Positions 34,921-45,639 of a stretch of DNA of 64,000 bases are shown piece by piece (the stretch's first letter is position 1; each line of letters starts with the position of its first letter). Source of the stretch: Diadema setosum (lineage: Eukaryota > Echinodermata > Echinoidea > Diadematoida > Diadematidae); NCBI RefSeq assembly GCF_964275005.1, contig NC_092685.1, positions 29,658,682-29,722,681 of the forward strand, in the 5' to 3' direction. The notes under the pieces were generated by a model. That model saw nothing but the letters and a program-made list of their open reading frames with translations, searched no databases and was not told where the DNA came from. The position numbers and the translations under genes were made by a program.

Positions 34921-35837
34921 AAAAAATCAACATTTTAAAACTCTGAAAATTAAAAATGGTCCATAATGTATAACATGGGAACAAGCGAACTGTTACATGA
35001 AAGTATCACATACATGTATCGCTTGCCTAATCAATACTGATAATATCCATATTCATTTTCTTTGTCCAAGCCCAGCTCTAAGCATGGCAGAATTACTAGT
35101 CCTTTACACATGCCATACAACAGATGGATGTTTCCATAAATTAGGGACACACTCATTTTTTGTGTCTCCTTTACGAATAAAACCAATTTTGGAAATGGCA
35201 CAAAATTGTCGTGCAAAATAACTTGTGCGATGCCTAATTCACTGTTAAATGTACAAAATGTTTGATCATGTTATATTACTAGCAAGATAACAGATTGGTT
35301 TCTTGCATAAGGGGGAATACAAAAATGTCACAAAGTGTGTCCCTAAACTATGGAATTACCCAGATCCTAAAAAGTCAGCAACAATTTCCCTGTTTTCCCC
35401 CATCTGATTTAAGGCCAACTCAATACCACCCCAAATCATTTGATGTTAGATATACATGTACATGTATATGTACATTTGTATCATATACATGATATTATGG
35501 TAACACCTGCATGGTAGCCAGCATGTTTTGTATGTACATACATGTATATGCAGCAGCATAGCACTGAGAGACAAGTGATGCCTCAGTTGGAAAATGGAGC
35601 GACAGCAAATGAAGCACTAATGGTAATAAAATGGCCACAATTCCATTAGCGATTGCCGACTGGTGGTGTTTCGCCCCTTAAAACAGTATACAAAAAAAAA
35701 ACAAAAAACACCATAAATAAATGATCATATCACTTTCTAAAACCAACAAGTCGGCAAGCCATCTGTGACACCCACCCCCCCCCTCTCCTCCTAACAGAAA
35801 ATTCCTTTGCCATGCTGCTAGTCAGACGTAAAATTAA
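34921..35837. other. Gene-free stretch (presumed intron)
   Basis: An ACATGTATATGTACAT-rich patch at 35450-35550. Nothing else recognised. Confidence 0.4.
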
Positions 35838-36135
35838 ATGTCCACAGTGGCAGTCTCTATGGAAAGGGTCCACTATTGCAGGCTATGTAATAAAGGTTGT
35901 TTACTATCCAACGTGAATAGTACAGTCTGTATGAAAAGGGTCCACTATTGCAGGTTTTATAGTATAGGGTTTTGTACTATCAGGCCTAATTGTTAATAGC
36001 ACATCCAGTCTCTTTGGAAAGGGTCCACTATTGCAGGCCATATAATAGGGGTTGTGTAATATCAAGCATATGTGTTAATAGCACAATTATGGAAAGAGTC
36101 CACTATTGCAGGCTATACATGTATAATGGGTTGCG
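35838..36135. repeat. Decayed 81-bp satellite units
   Basis: Four eroded units with GGGTCCACTATTGCAGG at about 35870, 35938, 36020 and 36088, in the same orientation as the main array about 9 kb to the left. The DNA between was inserted into or duplicated within an older, longer array. Confidence 0.7.
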
Positions 36136-36161
36136 TACTACCCGAGTATCTAGTCTAATTA

Positions 36162-37170
36162 TTAAAGGGCAAGTCCACCCCAACAAAAAGTTGATTTGAT
36201 TAAATACAGAAAAATCCAACAAGCATAACACTGACAATTTCTTTAAAAATCGGATGTAAAATAGGGAAGTTATGACATTTTAAAGGGACCGTACAGTACT
36301 GGTTGAGGTAGGGATTCATGTTTTGAACATTTTTTAAGTGAGATAATGAAAAGTCTCTTATGAAATATGGAAGAGCATGCAATTTTAAGAAGGATTCAAC
36401 GTTTATTCGATGAAAATTGGTTTTCTAATGGCTGAGATATCCAAAAAAGTGCTAATGATAAAAGGCGACATGCCAAAAATTTATTAGGATCTCTTTGTTT
36501 CACCTTGTTTTTGGATATGTCAGCCATATCAAAACCGATTTTCATCGAATAAACTTTTTGATACCCCTTAGAACTGCATGCTCTTTGACATCTCATAGAG
36601 TGGTTTTTGAATGTCTTGCAAAACATTAAAAGCTAAATCTTCACCTCGACCAGAACTGTACACCCCCTTTAAAGTTTCGCTTATTTTTACAAAACAGTAA
36701 TATGCACAACAAGGGTGATATGAAAATGAGAGAGTTGATGATTTCACACACTCGCTATTTCTTTTGTATTTTATTACATGAAATACAGAATATTTCATTT
36801 TTTGCAGATTTAACAATTAGGAAGCTCTTCATTGAATCATGTATAGGTGCAGCACTGGCAATTACACATGTTCCGGGAAAAATCAAACCTTATTTAACAT
36901 TACAATTAGGAAAAATTAAAGTATGTAACTTTTCACATAATAAAATACTGTACAAAAGAAATAGTGAGTGGATGACCTCATTGGTTTTCTCATTTTGCAT
37001 ACTTACCAGCATGTGCAAATAACTGTTTTGTGAAATCAAGCGAAACTTTAAAATGTCATAACTCTCTTTATTTTACATCCAATTTTGATAAAATTTTCAG
37101 TATTGTACTTGTTGGATTTTCCTCTATGTATTCAAAGACAACTTTTTGTTGGGGTGGACTTGCCCTTTAA
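36162..37170. mobile_element. Palindromic TTAA element (family 5), interrupted
   Basis: Ends TTAAAGGGCAAGTCCACCCC and GGGGTGGACTTGCCCTTTAA are exact complements. The arms continue (TATGACATTTTAAAG with CTTTAAAATGTCATA). The left arm is split by a family 3 element at 36280-36672. Without it the element would be about 615 bp. It sits between two decayed satellite blocks, so it inserted into the old array. Confidence 0.85.
36280..36672. mobile_element. Family 3 palindromic TTAA element, nested
   Basis: Starts TTAAAGGGACCGTACAGTA and ends CTGTACACCCCCTTTAA. It contains the family's ATTCGATGAAAATTGGTTTT and AAAACCGATTTTCATCGAAT inverted block. It lies at a TTAA within the left arm of 36162-37170. 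The intact right arm of the host (TATGACATTTTAAAGTTTCG when reverse-complemented) shows the empty site, so the TTAA duplication is proven within the window. Confidence 0.88.
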
Positions 37171-37171
37171 C

Positions 37172-37760
37172 TGCACAGTCTCTACATAGAAAGGGTCCAC
37201 TATTGCAGGTTATGGTTGTGTGGGCTTCACGCTGAAGTGAGGGGGGGGGGGGGGGACTGACTGCATGTTACATTAATTTGCTATGACTACCGACTGGTGT
37301 CCCCAGGAATGTAGATTTGTAAAATAATCTATTTCCAAAATGCAAGTTGGGGGCTGGAAGAGATGGTGTCATTTTTCAATGGGGGCCTGCACCCACCCTC
37401 ATGCCCCCTTGCCTTTGCCACTGTCCACGGTTGCATAGTCTGTATGCAAAGGGATGCGCTTATATTCACATATAATGGAGAGGGGTGTACTAGCAAGTCT
37501 AAAGTCGATATTTCTTTATTTATACATGCGCAGGGGTTCGCCTTCTGCATAAAAAGAAGGGGTATGCATTGTTAAGCCTAAAGTTGAATTAATTGTCACA
37601 GGAGTGTAGTTTGTATAAACATGGCCCACTTTTGCAGATTTAGAAAAAGAGTTGTGTACTGTCAAACCTACATTTCATGTTTACAGTGGTACAGTATACA
37701 CAGGTCCACTTTTGAAGGTTAACACGAGGAGTGTGTATTGTCAAGCTAAAAGTCTTCATG
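37172..37760. repeat. Decayed 81-bp satellite units, right remnant
   Basis: Fragments GGGTCCACTATTGCAGG at 37193, GTCCACGGTTGCATAGTCTG at 37423, CCACTTTTGCAGATT at 37627 and GTCCACTTTTGAAGG at 37703. These are the most diverged units seen and mark the right edge of the ancient array. Confidence 0.6.
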
Positions 37761-38073
37761 GCATAGTCTCAAGAAGTCGGAAAATTGTATGTGACACCCC
37801 CCCCCCCCCCACCGTTGTATATAATCATGTACATATTTGACACAGTAATTAGCACTGGTATCTCACAATATGCTTCAAACTAAGAGGTGCTGGGGGCCCT
37901 AACTGCCCCCAACCCCCTCCAACTAAGGCTGAAGATACCCCCCTCAAAAAAAAAAAGTCAATCAACTGATCAATACATGGTGATACAAATATTTTACAAT
38001 GAATGATTTGGTGTACTGTTGTAGTTCAGGCGAGGCCCTATAGAAAAGGAACCTAACCTTGTTTTTCGATATA
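37761..38073. other. Gene-free stretch
   Basis: A poly-C run at 37798-37811 and a C-rich AACTGCCCCCAACCCCC patch. Nothing else. Confidence 0.4.
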
Positions 38074-38330
38074 CAGTTGGGGCCAAAAGTTTATATACAC
38101 TTGGTAGAAAAACAGTTTTGCTCAAATGTTCATCATCTTTTCTTGCTCAAGCACTTTTATTTCTAATCAGATCAGAGAAACTGTACGTCTACTTAATGTT
38201 CATGGCTTATATTTCATATATTATACTGGATTATATATTTAATGGTTGACTTTATCTATATTTCTGGAAAATCAGTGGGTCAAAAGTTTACATGTTTGAA
38301 TGTAGAAAAATGATTTTCACAAGAGAGCAC
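38074..38330. mobile_element. Tc1/mariner-like terminal inverted repeat, one end only
   Basis: ACAGTTGGGGCCAAAAGTTT followed by ATATACACTT is the classic outer inverted repeat of Tc1-like elements and is preceded by TA. A second GGGTCAAAAGTTTACATG block at 38277-38294 fits the inner direct repeat of IR/DR-type Tc1 elements. No complementary right end or transposase was found in the window, so this is a truncated remnant lying in the presumed intron of the SET gene. Confidence 0.65.
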
Positions 38331-38658
38331 TATTTGACCATAAAATGCTTGTACATGTCAACAATATTGCAAATACGGACATGTGCAGATGTTGCTCAAA
38401 GTTTGTGTGCATCACAAAAAGATGACATTCAAATTTATCAGACCTTTGAAAAAAATGAAGGGACAGAAATATCTCCTGTTTCAGCATTTTCAATTTTTTG
38501 AAAAGTATTTATAAGTTGATAACAAAATACCTGAAAAATTAAAAGGTGTAAAATTTCTGAATATTAGTAAGCACTTTCAAGAAATTTTAGAGTTGGCTAG
38601 TTGACCAGAGGGAGAGCCTTGGGACCGAAAATTAGAACTGAACTTTTTGTTTGCCTAC

Positions 38659-38814
38659 CTGTAATTTACATCACTGTCTGACTGTGTTTAAAGTGGAACA
38701 CATAAGAGTTTTCAATGGTCATCTCCTCGTCATCAGAGACTAAAGAGACCTCGCCTCTATATTCCAGGAGAAAGCTGCCTTTTTCAAAAGTCCTTGATGT
38801 AAAAAGACCATATC
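38659..38814 (-). CDS. KMT5A-like gene, SET-domain exon with in-frame stop
   Basis: The minus strand shows a good acceptor (TTGTATTTTCCAG at 38815-38827), 156 nt, then the donor CAG/GTAGGC at 38658-38653. Read in the phase left by the ATG exon it encodes GYGLFTSRTFEKGSFLLEYR then GEVSLVSDDEEMTIENSYVF. This is the start of a SET domain (G-x-G-L-F, K-G-x-F-L-L-E-Y-x-G) as in KMT5A/SET8-like lysine methyltransferases. Three codons before the donor the frame meets TAA (38666-38668), where relatives usually have Cys within a ..CIDA.. stretch. The remaining SET core (N-H-x-x-x-x-N and Y-D-Y motifs) was not found between here and 32753. The copy is therefore probably non-functional, or uses an upstream donor such as ACA/GTGATG. 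Confidence 0.7.
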
Positions 38815-39742
38815 CTGGAAAATACAAATGTTTGTGATTGTGAGGGTTAAAGTATCAAAAAGCCCTTGTTTCATACTTGTAACGCAACTCAAAAAGTATT
38901 TTATCAATTTTTTGTCTTTCAACAAAATGACGCACAAATTTACTAAAGGTACATGAGGGGTCACTGTTGCCCAACAGCTGGTGTTTTCACTATGAAATCA
39001 TGTAGTAACAGTAGATGCAAGAAAAAATATTGCTCTTTTGTCAGCACGTGCCTTGCACCCTCAGCCATTTTTTTCTGATCATTAAAACACAGTTTTTGTT
39101 GTGTCTTCACTTTAGCCTATAGTAGCCCATTTACAAATGAAACTCTGATTAAAACAAAAGACAAGAACCAATTAAAGCTTATCATTTCCATCCAGTCAAA
39201 CTTAACCAAATCCAATGCTGATGGAATCTATTTACAGTACTGCACTGTTATCAGGTAATTGCTACCAATGATGAGGATCCTACTTTGTGTATACTGATCC
39301 ATGGTCCCCACAAGAAAGGAAAGCTGGGAGAGACCATTCTGGTTTTCGGCCAAAAGAATCTGATAGCAGATCTTTTGGTCTGGGAGCCATCCTGAGGAGC
39401 CCGATGGGAAAGGCACATTGAATCAAACTTTTCCAAGTTTATTCCAAGTCACTGATGAAGGCAGAGATTATCAGAAAATTTAGCGATCCACACCCATAAT
39501 AAAGGCAAACAGCCCTCACCCTCTAAAAGATACCAATTCCCCAAAATGTCCTGATCCACTGTCTCCCATTTGAAACACAGACTTAACTAGAAGCAGTTAA
39601 AACTGTAACTGTATCTGTAACTAGGCCTTTCTCTGTATCTGTAAGAGAATAATACTACACACACTTGTAAAAATTTATTCCATATTTCATTACAGTTCTT
39701 GGCAGCACTTATTTCAACTCAAAGAAAGGTTGATTATCTTAC

Positions 39743-39852
39743 CAATCACATCATCTATGTGTCGTTTTTCAAAGCCACTCTTGTCTTGCCCCAGGCTGCA
39801 GAAGTGCTCTGCTTCAGCTTCAGGAGACAATCTTTTCCTCCTGGAAGACATG
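39743..39852 (-). CDS. KMT5A-like gene, ATG exon
   Basis: On the minus strand the acceptor TTTTGCTTTGAACAG is followed after one base by ATG, then 36 codons and one extra base before the donor GTAAGA (39742-39737). The peptide starts MSSRRKRLSPEAEAEHFC and ends DKSGFEKRHIDDVI. Invertebrate KMT5A-like proteins share an opening 'R-L-(S/T)-P-E-x-E-A-x-x-F-C ... G-F ... I-D' before the SET domain. The leftover G joins the next exon as the Gly of GYGLF. The phase match, both splice sites and the family resemblance support this as a real exon. Confidence 0.75.
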
Positions 39853-40680
39853 CTGTTCAAAGCAAAACAGATGTGATGTTACATGCAGTTATTTAATGTG
39901 ACAGTTAATGTGACAGTTATTCATTGATATCCAATGAATACATAATAGACTAACTTGTTTCAAATTAATCTGCAAGTCAAAATCTGCAAACTGATGATAG
40001 GCCTATACTGTCCACCTTTCAATTATAGACTTAAGTTAGAGCAAAAAGGAGACCTTTCCATGTATTACAAATCCTATTCAAATGCTCCCAGAGTCCCATT
40101 TTAAATGGACACCTTGACCTATCCCTAGGTCCTAACTTTAGTTGTTTAACACAGGTTACAGTTATTGTTAGTTACAGTTTTACTATCATCTACTAGGGCT
40201 AGGCTGCTGAGTAGGCATTTGTGTTGTGCCTTTGGTAGATCTTGCTAGAGAGGTCGAGTCATGTTGTGCGGCATCGAGTTTTGGGATCGCTACATCGGCG
40301 ATACCCTTTGACCTAGTTAATATTTTTGTCGAGCAATTTAGCAATTTTAATCTAGCCTCTAGGATCTTGCCGTTTATTATATTTGAAGCTATCGGTAACT
40401 GGTGCATGTAGATCTACGGTAGGGAGATCTAGCCCGACAAGACGCTGTTACTACGCTGTGCTACGTACCTACGTACAGCGACTGGGCTGTGTATAGTTAC
40501 GGTAGAACGTCTACCTAAACTGGCGTACAAAAGATCTTGCAATTCATTGACGGATTGTGCGAATATCTACACCGAGTTTGTTATGAAGCTGAATTCTCTC
40601 AGCTCCAAAACACACACAAAATAAGCCCAAAATGTTGGGCTAGACAATGAATATCTTGTATTTCAAAATAATGATTAGAA
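39853..40680. other. Intron between 5'UTR exon and ATG exon of the SET gene
   Basis: The open frames at 40186-40411 (both strands) carry no motif and lie within this intron. Otherwise empty. Confidence 0.5.
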
Positions 40681-40686
40681 ACGTAC

Positions 40687-40738
40687 CTGAAACTGAAGAT
40701 TTCTCACACCTTTTGGGCACCGTACCTGGCCCGGTCGC
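40687..40738 (-). other. Non-coding 5'UTR exon of the KMT5A-like gene
   Basis: About 25-35 bp downstream (minus strand) of the TATA box, the sequence runs to CTTCAGTTTCAG and then the donor GTACGT (40686-40681). It contains no ATG. The next acceptor on this strand that precedes a coding ATG is at 39853. The transcription start is estimated, not seen. Confidence 0.5.
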
Positions 40739-40760
40739 TGCACTAATCAATGGGCCATGG

Positions 40761-40770
40761 GCTCTATATA
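40761..40770 (-). promoter_or_regulatory. TATA box of the KMT5A-like gene
   Basis: The minus strand reads CCCATATATAGAGCCC at the right distance upstream of the splice donor at 40686. CpG-rich DNA (CGCGCGCGC at 40797-40807) lies just upstream. A compact promoter with TATA is consistent. Confidence 0.5.
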
Positions 40771-41104
40771 TGGGTACGTACCGGTATGTATCTAGCGCGC
40801 GCGCGAGCGAATCGGATGGCGCGACGTGCTGCCGAATGGGGGCGTTATTCATCTATGCGCAAACGATTCCTCGAGAATTTGTCACACGATGATAGGAGAG
40901 CTGTGTATCCGATCCGTACACACCTGATCCTAGTTGTTACCCTCTAACGTGGACTTCGTCAGATTTGCCAGATATTAAGAGAGCACCCTCATTGGACCAC
41001 GTAAATGACGAAAATAATACGCGTTCCAATCGTGGACGTCCACGATTCCTGGGTGTCCACTATTTGAAGGTGTGTATTCTGGTGAAGGTCCACGATCGAA
41101 GGCA

Positions 41105-41109
41105 TTTAC

Positions 41110-41153
<44 letters not shown>
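41105..41153. repeat. (AC)n microsatellite
   Basis: About 23 AC units. Confidence 0.9.
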
Positions 41154-41155
<2 letters not shown>

Positions 41156-41159
41156 CTAT

Positions 41160-42500
41160 CAACATCTATCAACGCGGTCTTCGAATATGAGTACTATAGT
41201 ACTGGATTATCTGAAATTGAAATCCTGGGTGCTCCAATTAGTAAACTATAACTTGTCGCACAGAAATTCCACCAAGATGGGGAATGAACATAACATGGAC
41301 TTGCCGCTATCAGGGGTGTAGTGTCTCTCCTCCTTCGCACAGTGGCAAAGCCATCAGTCCGCCTTACGCGGCCGATCATGCAAACATTCATCCAGTTTAT
41401 GCTCCTAGACATCTGTTTATTCGATCGCCCTTTTATCGCCGTGTCAAAGCGCGCGCTAGTGCCAGTGTCGTTTGTCAACGCCGGGAGTATGTGCAAGATA
41501 TTACGTAATAATTGTTATGCCTTACTCGCCGTTTCGTAGAACTCCCCCATACCATCAGCATGGGAAAAGCAAAGATTTTGAAGGGTTGTGGGTGGTGGTA
41601 AATGGTAAAGCAACGTCTACGAGAGGGTCACAAGATAGGTGTGCATAAGATTCAAGAATAAACGATGTGCAAAAAATACAAACATGATTCAAGGCATCAG
41701 AACTCCCTCACGAGATATGCACTGGTTGTGCGGACATGATTTGAACTTCGAAAGTGTATGTGCTATTATGGTAGGATCGTCTGCGCTCGCTCTTCTTGAT
41801 ACACGGACGGGTGCCATTCGTGTGCGCTGCCCGAGACATCCCGTAAAATTATTAGAGCAAGGCTGACCCACGAGACAGCCCGTAAGTGTACCCTGTACAT
41901 TCACAAGAGCGAGTTGGTGGGGGGGGGGGGGGGAGGGGGGAGGGAGGGGTGGAGAACACGTCTGGGAAACGGTTTAGTGTTGCCACTTACAGCCTCGCCG
42001 TGGTGACAAGGCGTGTTCTTGTTTGAGAACACGATAAGAAAAAAAAGAACAGTTCTCTGTCCGAATATCGAAGGGGATAAACACACGGATTTGCATTCAT
42101 GTAACATAGGAAGTGGAAGCCGTCCGTAATGAATGCGTAATGAATGAGAGTCCTTGCCGCGGTACACTGTTGCTGGCCATCTATACTATGAATAATAATG
42201 TAGAAATAGTTCCCAAAGTTGATGCTTTCATTCATCGCATCAGCCTGTTCATCACTTACATTTCCTCTTCATCTCTGCGCGGGTTTTCACTCTCCTTACT
42301 CTTTCTTGTCTGCACGTCTGCTCTTTTAATACACTCTCACTGCCCAGCGTAGTACCAATCTCTCTTCCGTCGTGGTAATCTTTTGGTATGAACCTTTATT
42401 TTATGATCCCTCTCCCCCTCCCCCTTTCTTGTTGCTGAACTCGGCATTCTCTTTCAGTCCCGCCCGATGATGAGGAAACGTCACTTTCTTAATTCCTAAG
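41160..42500. other. Gene-free stretch, moderately CpG-rich
   Basis: Frames stay open on several phases at 41194-41539 because of base composition, with no shared motif or good splice pair. A G-run lies at 41917-41946. Presumed intron or intergenic DNA of the secreted-protein gene. Confidence 0.35.
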
Positions 42501-42513
42501 ATCACAGTCCTAC

Positions 42514-42542
42514 CAGGGAGGGGGTCTCTTCCCACCTCCCTG
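42514..42542. mobile_element. Micro-palindrome F (29 bp), 7-bp TSD
   Basis: CAGGGAGG and CCTCCCTG arms around a T/C-rich centre, flanked by GTCCTAC at 42507-42513 and 42543-42549. It lies about 170 bp downstream of the donor of the secreted-protein exon, so within that intron. Confidence 0.82.
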
Positions 42543-42718
42543 GTCCTACCGACTTTACATTGTCATGATGTACTTGCCTACTTTCATCACTATGACTTTT
42601 TTTGTTGTTGTTGACGAAGCAAAATTTGACGTTAACAAACGAGACACCACTTCAAATCATGATGAGAGGATTGGAAGTGTTTGGATTATATGAATCAGAG
42701 AAAATTCAGCTGACTTAC

Positions 42719-42855
42719 CCAGTGATCACCCTGTTTGGATAGACGTAGCTGTAGACCTGCCTTGACGACGTGGAGGTTCGATATCTCGTCGGGGAGGCGT
42801 GGGGGAGAAACCCACACATGAGGGCGACAACGGCCCACACGCACCGGAGCAACAT
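42719..42855 (-). CDS. First coding exon of a secreted or membrane protein
   Basis: The minus-strand ATG at 42855 opens 45 codons plus two bases ending at a strong donor (GG/GTAAGT, 42718-42713). The peptide begins MLLRCVWAVVALMCGFLPHA, a textbook signal peptide: a basic residue, a hydrophobic core and small residues before SPT. It continues with RQVYSYVYPNRVITG. The 'Y-x-x-V-Y-P-x-R-V' string is reminiscent of the start of ADAM/ADAMTS metalloprotease prodomains, but this is too short to decide. The ATG is the first after a long CpG-rich leader. Downstream exons were not found, so the first intron is long or the gene runs beyond the left edge; the SET gene would then lie within it on the same strand. 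Confidence 0.65.
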
Positions 42856-43300
42856 ACCGGCAGAATTATCCACTGAAGGGCAAGCAGCCCTCCGCTAGCT
42901 CTCCACGGGGAATGGGGGAAAGGACGGACGGAGCCCGGAGATCAAGTGATTGGAGGACACAATACGCGAGGGGAGTTGGATGACCGATCCGACCGATGTC
43001 GATGATAACGTGTCGATGAAGAAGAGGAGACCGATGCAAATGATTATAATCCGAGTGTAAGCCCTCTAACCGCCGCGAGCTAGTGAACGCACCTCCTCGA
43101 GAGAGCGTATCAGTCTCGGGCTCAACGAGGCGACAGGATCGAGATGACCTGGTCTGCGATCGGATCGTGTGAGGGAGGAGAGAGCACCTCCCAAAACGAG
43201 TCTGCGCCAGAGAAATTCTGTCTCAATCCCGTGAGATTCTAATTGACGGGTACATCCGAGGTACAGTTTGACTAATCATCTGTCACAGTCAGCTGGAAAC
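42856..43300 (-). promoter_or_regulatory. CpG-rich leader/promoter region of the secreted-protein gene
   Basis: About 450 bp rich in CG dinucleotides compared with its surroundings, directly upstream of the signal-peptide exon, with no coding frame. It contains TATAAT-like sequence (minus, near 43048). The transcription start cannot be placed from sequence alone. Confidence 0.45.
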
Positions 43301-43613
43301 ACCAAAGACACGATAGCATTCGAATTCGAGGCAAATTTCCACAACTGATAATCCTGTGATTGGTTGTTCACAATTTCTAAAAACTCCCACAACGGTACTG
43401 TTTCATCCGGAAATTTTGCCTTCATTGAAAACCAGCTGGCTGTATTTGAAGATGATTAAAAAGAAAAGTTGAACTTTTGACAACTTTCAGTAAGAGTCTA
43501 GAGACAGTGTTGTTACCTCCACCGACAGACTGCGGAGCGATGAATGCCGAACAGTAAAGTGTACATCACATTTAGGTTATCCGAGACTCTTTCAACCCGG
43601 TCACGTGCACACA

Positions 43614-43641
43614 AGCACACACACACACACACACACACACA
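43614..43641. repeat. (AC)n microsatellite
   Basis: About 14 AC units. Confidence 0.9.
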
Positions 43642-44870
43642 CTTCTGCATACACATGCGTGCACACACCAATTCTTATTCGAACGAATAACATGTGCATG
43701 GCCCAGCTGAGACTGATTCCACGAGAGGAAGTTGGACGCACAGCTAGAGTCTGATGCTGCTCTTCGAACTCCTGGCACAGTCTCGGCGAGTCATGTTGGA
43801 GCTGACATTCGCAGGAACGCAGGGGACCTGCGGCGCGTGCATGTTCGTTTGTGAATCGCTCGCCTGCCACATGCACACTGACGAACGAGAGTGGTAAATG
43901 AACGCAAAAACAACATTCACAAATTTTGGGATTACTCTCTGACAAATCCTTGTGGAGAAATTATTTCGGAGAGATCTCTCTCGCTATAAAACACTACGGG
44001 ATGTCACAGGAATCCGCAACGGGTGGCATCTATTGTGTGTCCCGAGAAAGTTTTTGATAGAGAAGGCGAAGAGAGTGCGCGCGCGGGAAGGGTTTATGCG
44101 AATAACGGTGCAGACGGCGACACCGCTCATCACGAATTTTATATTACGTAACTGTCGTTTTCCGTCATTTGTCACATCGTTTTTCTCAATTCTCATGTGG
44201 TAGGTCAGCAGAAATGATGACAGGAATAGACCTACAATGAAAAGGGCTATTCTACAGTAGCTAAAATTGCTGTGCTTGTTCAAAAGGGAACTGAATTGCA
44301 GTCTTCTTCGTCAACTAAATCATATTCTCTGATTAAAGTTTCACTCTTTCTCTCTTTTTCTCCCTCCACGACCTCCTCCTCTTTTCCCTTTCTTTCTTCA
44401 GTCTATCTATCCACATTTCTATCTCTCTATTCTCTCATCATGTACTATTCAGTGCAACAAATTGAAATTTAACTTACGCAACTGGAATATTATCAGTGAC
44501 ACTTGTCCTACGTCACAGTGCTATCTCTGCTAATCTGTACATAAGATGGTATGACTGCCGCTGAAACCAATACATGCAACGGTTTGTCTCCCTTTCAATA
44601 CAATGACAAATCACATCACAAGCAGGAGGGAGTATAGTATAAGAGATCGGCAGAGATTGAAAAATTCATGTATGTGAAAGGAGGAAGACAATTCGGAAAA
44701 GATATACAATTTTAAAGCCGCTTACATCACAGCGATCGGAGAAGGTCATCGATATTATTATACGCGGGTTGTCAGCAGACAATCGGCCTTATAGAAGACA
44801 TAATCCGTGTCCTCTGCTGAGAGTTTGTCAAAGGGTCACTTCATTCAATGGATGGACATGGTGGATATTC
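43642..44870. other. Gene-free stretch
   Basis: Mixed composition. A pyrimidine-rich run at 44340-44440. No supported exon. Confidence 0.4.
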
Positions 44871-45301
44871 TAAAGGGATGATATAGTATTGGTTGAGGTG
44901 ATGATTCAGCTTGTAACTTTTTGCGAGAAACTTAAAAACCATCCCAAGAGCATGCAATTCTAAGAGGAATTCAAAGTTGTTGTTTTTTATGAAAATTGGT
45001 TTTGAATTGAAGATAAGTATCCCAAAAGAAAGCAAAACGAAGCGATCCTAATAAAAGGTGTGCCCCACCTTTTATTATAGGATTGCTTAACTGCCCGTTA
45101 ACGATCACCCCGTCACTGTACAGGCATGCTAACCTGTTATGGAAACATTAAACTGCACATTACTTGAATATGAGACCATTCTGAAGCAAATAATTTTCAC
45201 ACAGCAATAGATATATAATGTACTCTTAAATTAATCCCACAAGGATTGGAACAATCATCCCCCAGCATTCCCACTGATCAGTCACTAGCCATCCCCTTTA
45301 A
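44871..45301. mobile_element. Chimeric TTAA element: half family 3, half family 2
   Basis: 44871-45083 matches the left arm of family 3 (AAAGGGATGATATAGTATTG, AGCATGCAATTCTAAGAGG, GAAAATTGGTTTT). 45150-45301 matches one arm of the palindrome at 12178-12543 (ATTACTTGAATATGAGACC, GGATTGGAACAATCATCCCC) and ends CCCCTTTAA. Neither half has its partner arm. The junction at about 45084-45149 is unrelated DNA, so deletion or recombination joined two elements. Confidence 0.75.
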
Positions 45302-45639
45302 GAAAGAAGATAAAAGGCAGCAAAATCAAAGAGCCATAGAGACGATGTGTGTGTCTAGCTAAGTCACTACTTCTGATGCAAATCATTTGTTTGTCCAGGT
45401 AGCGTCCGTTTGACCAACATCGGTTTTCTTTGCAGTGAAAAGCCACTAAGTGCGTGACTATTGAATATGGTTATTCGAATAAATATTCTTTTAATAAGAC
45501 AAAAAATACTTGTGATAAGAATTATGATAAACATACACTTACGCCATGATGTTAAAAATAAACGAAATATATTATTACCATTGTACAATATGATATGACA
45601 ATAATTATCATGTCGTGACAAAGGAAGGGAATGCTAGAA

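Noticed and set aside
41194-41539. Possible exon with open frames in several phases
   Set aside because: Openness reflects local base composition. No conserved motif and no convincing acceptor/donor pair.
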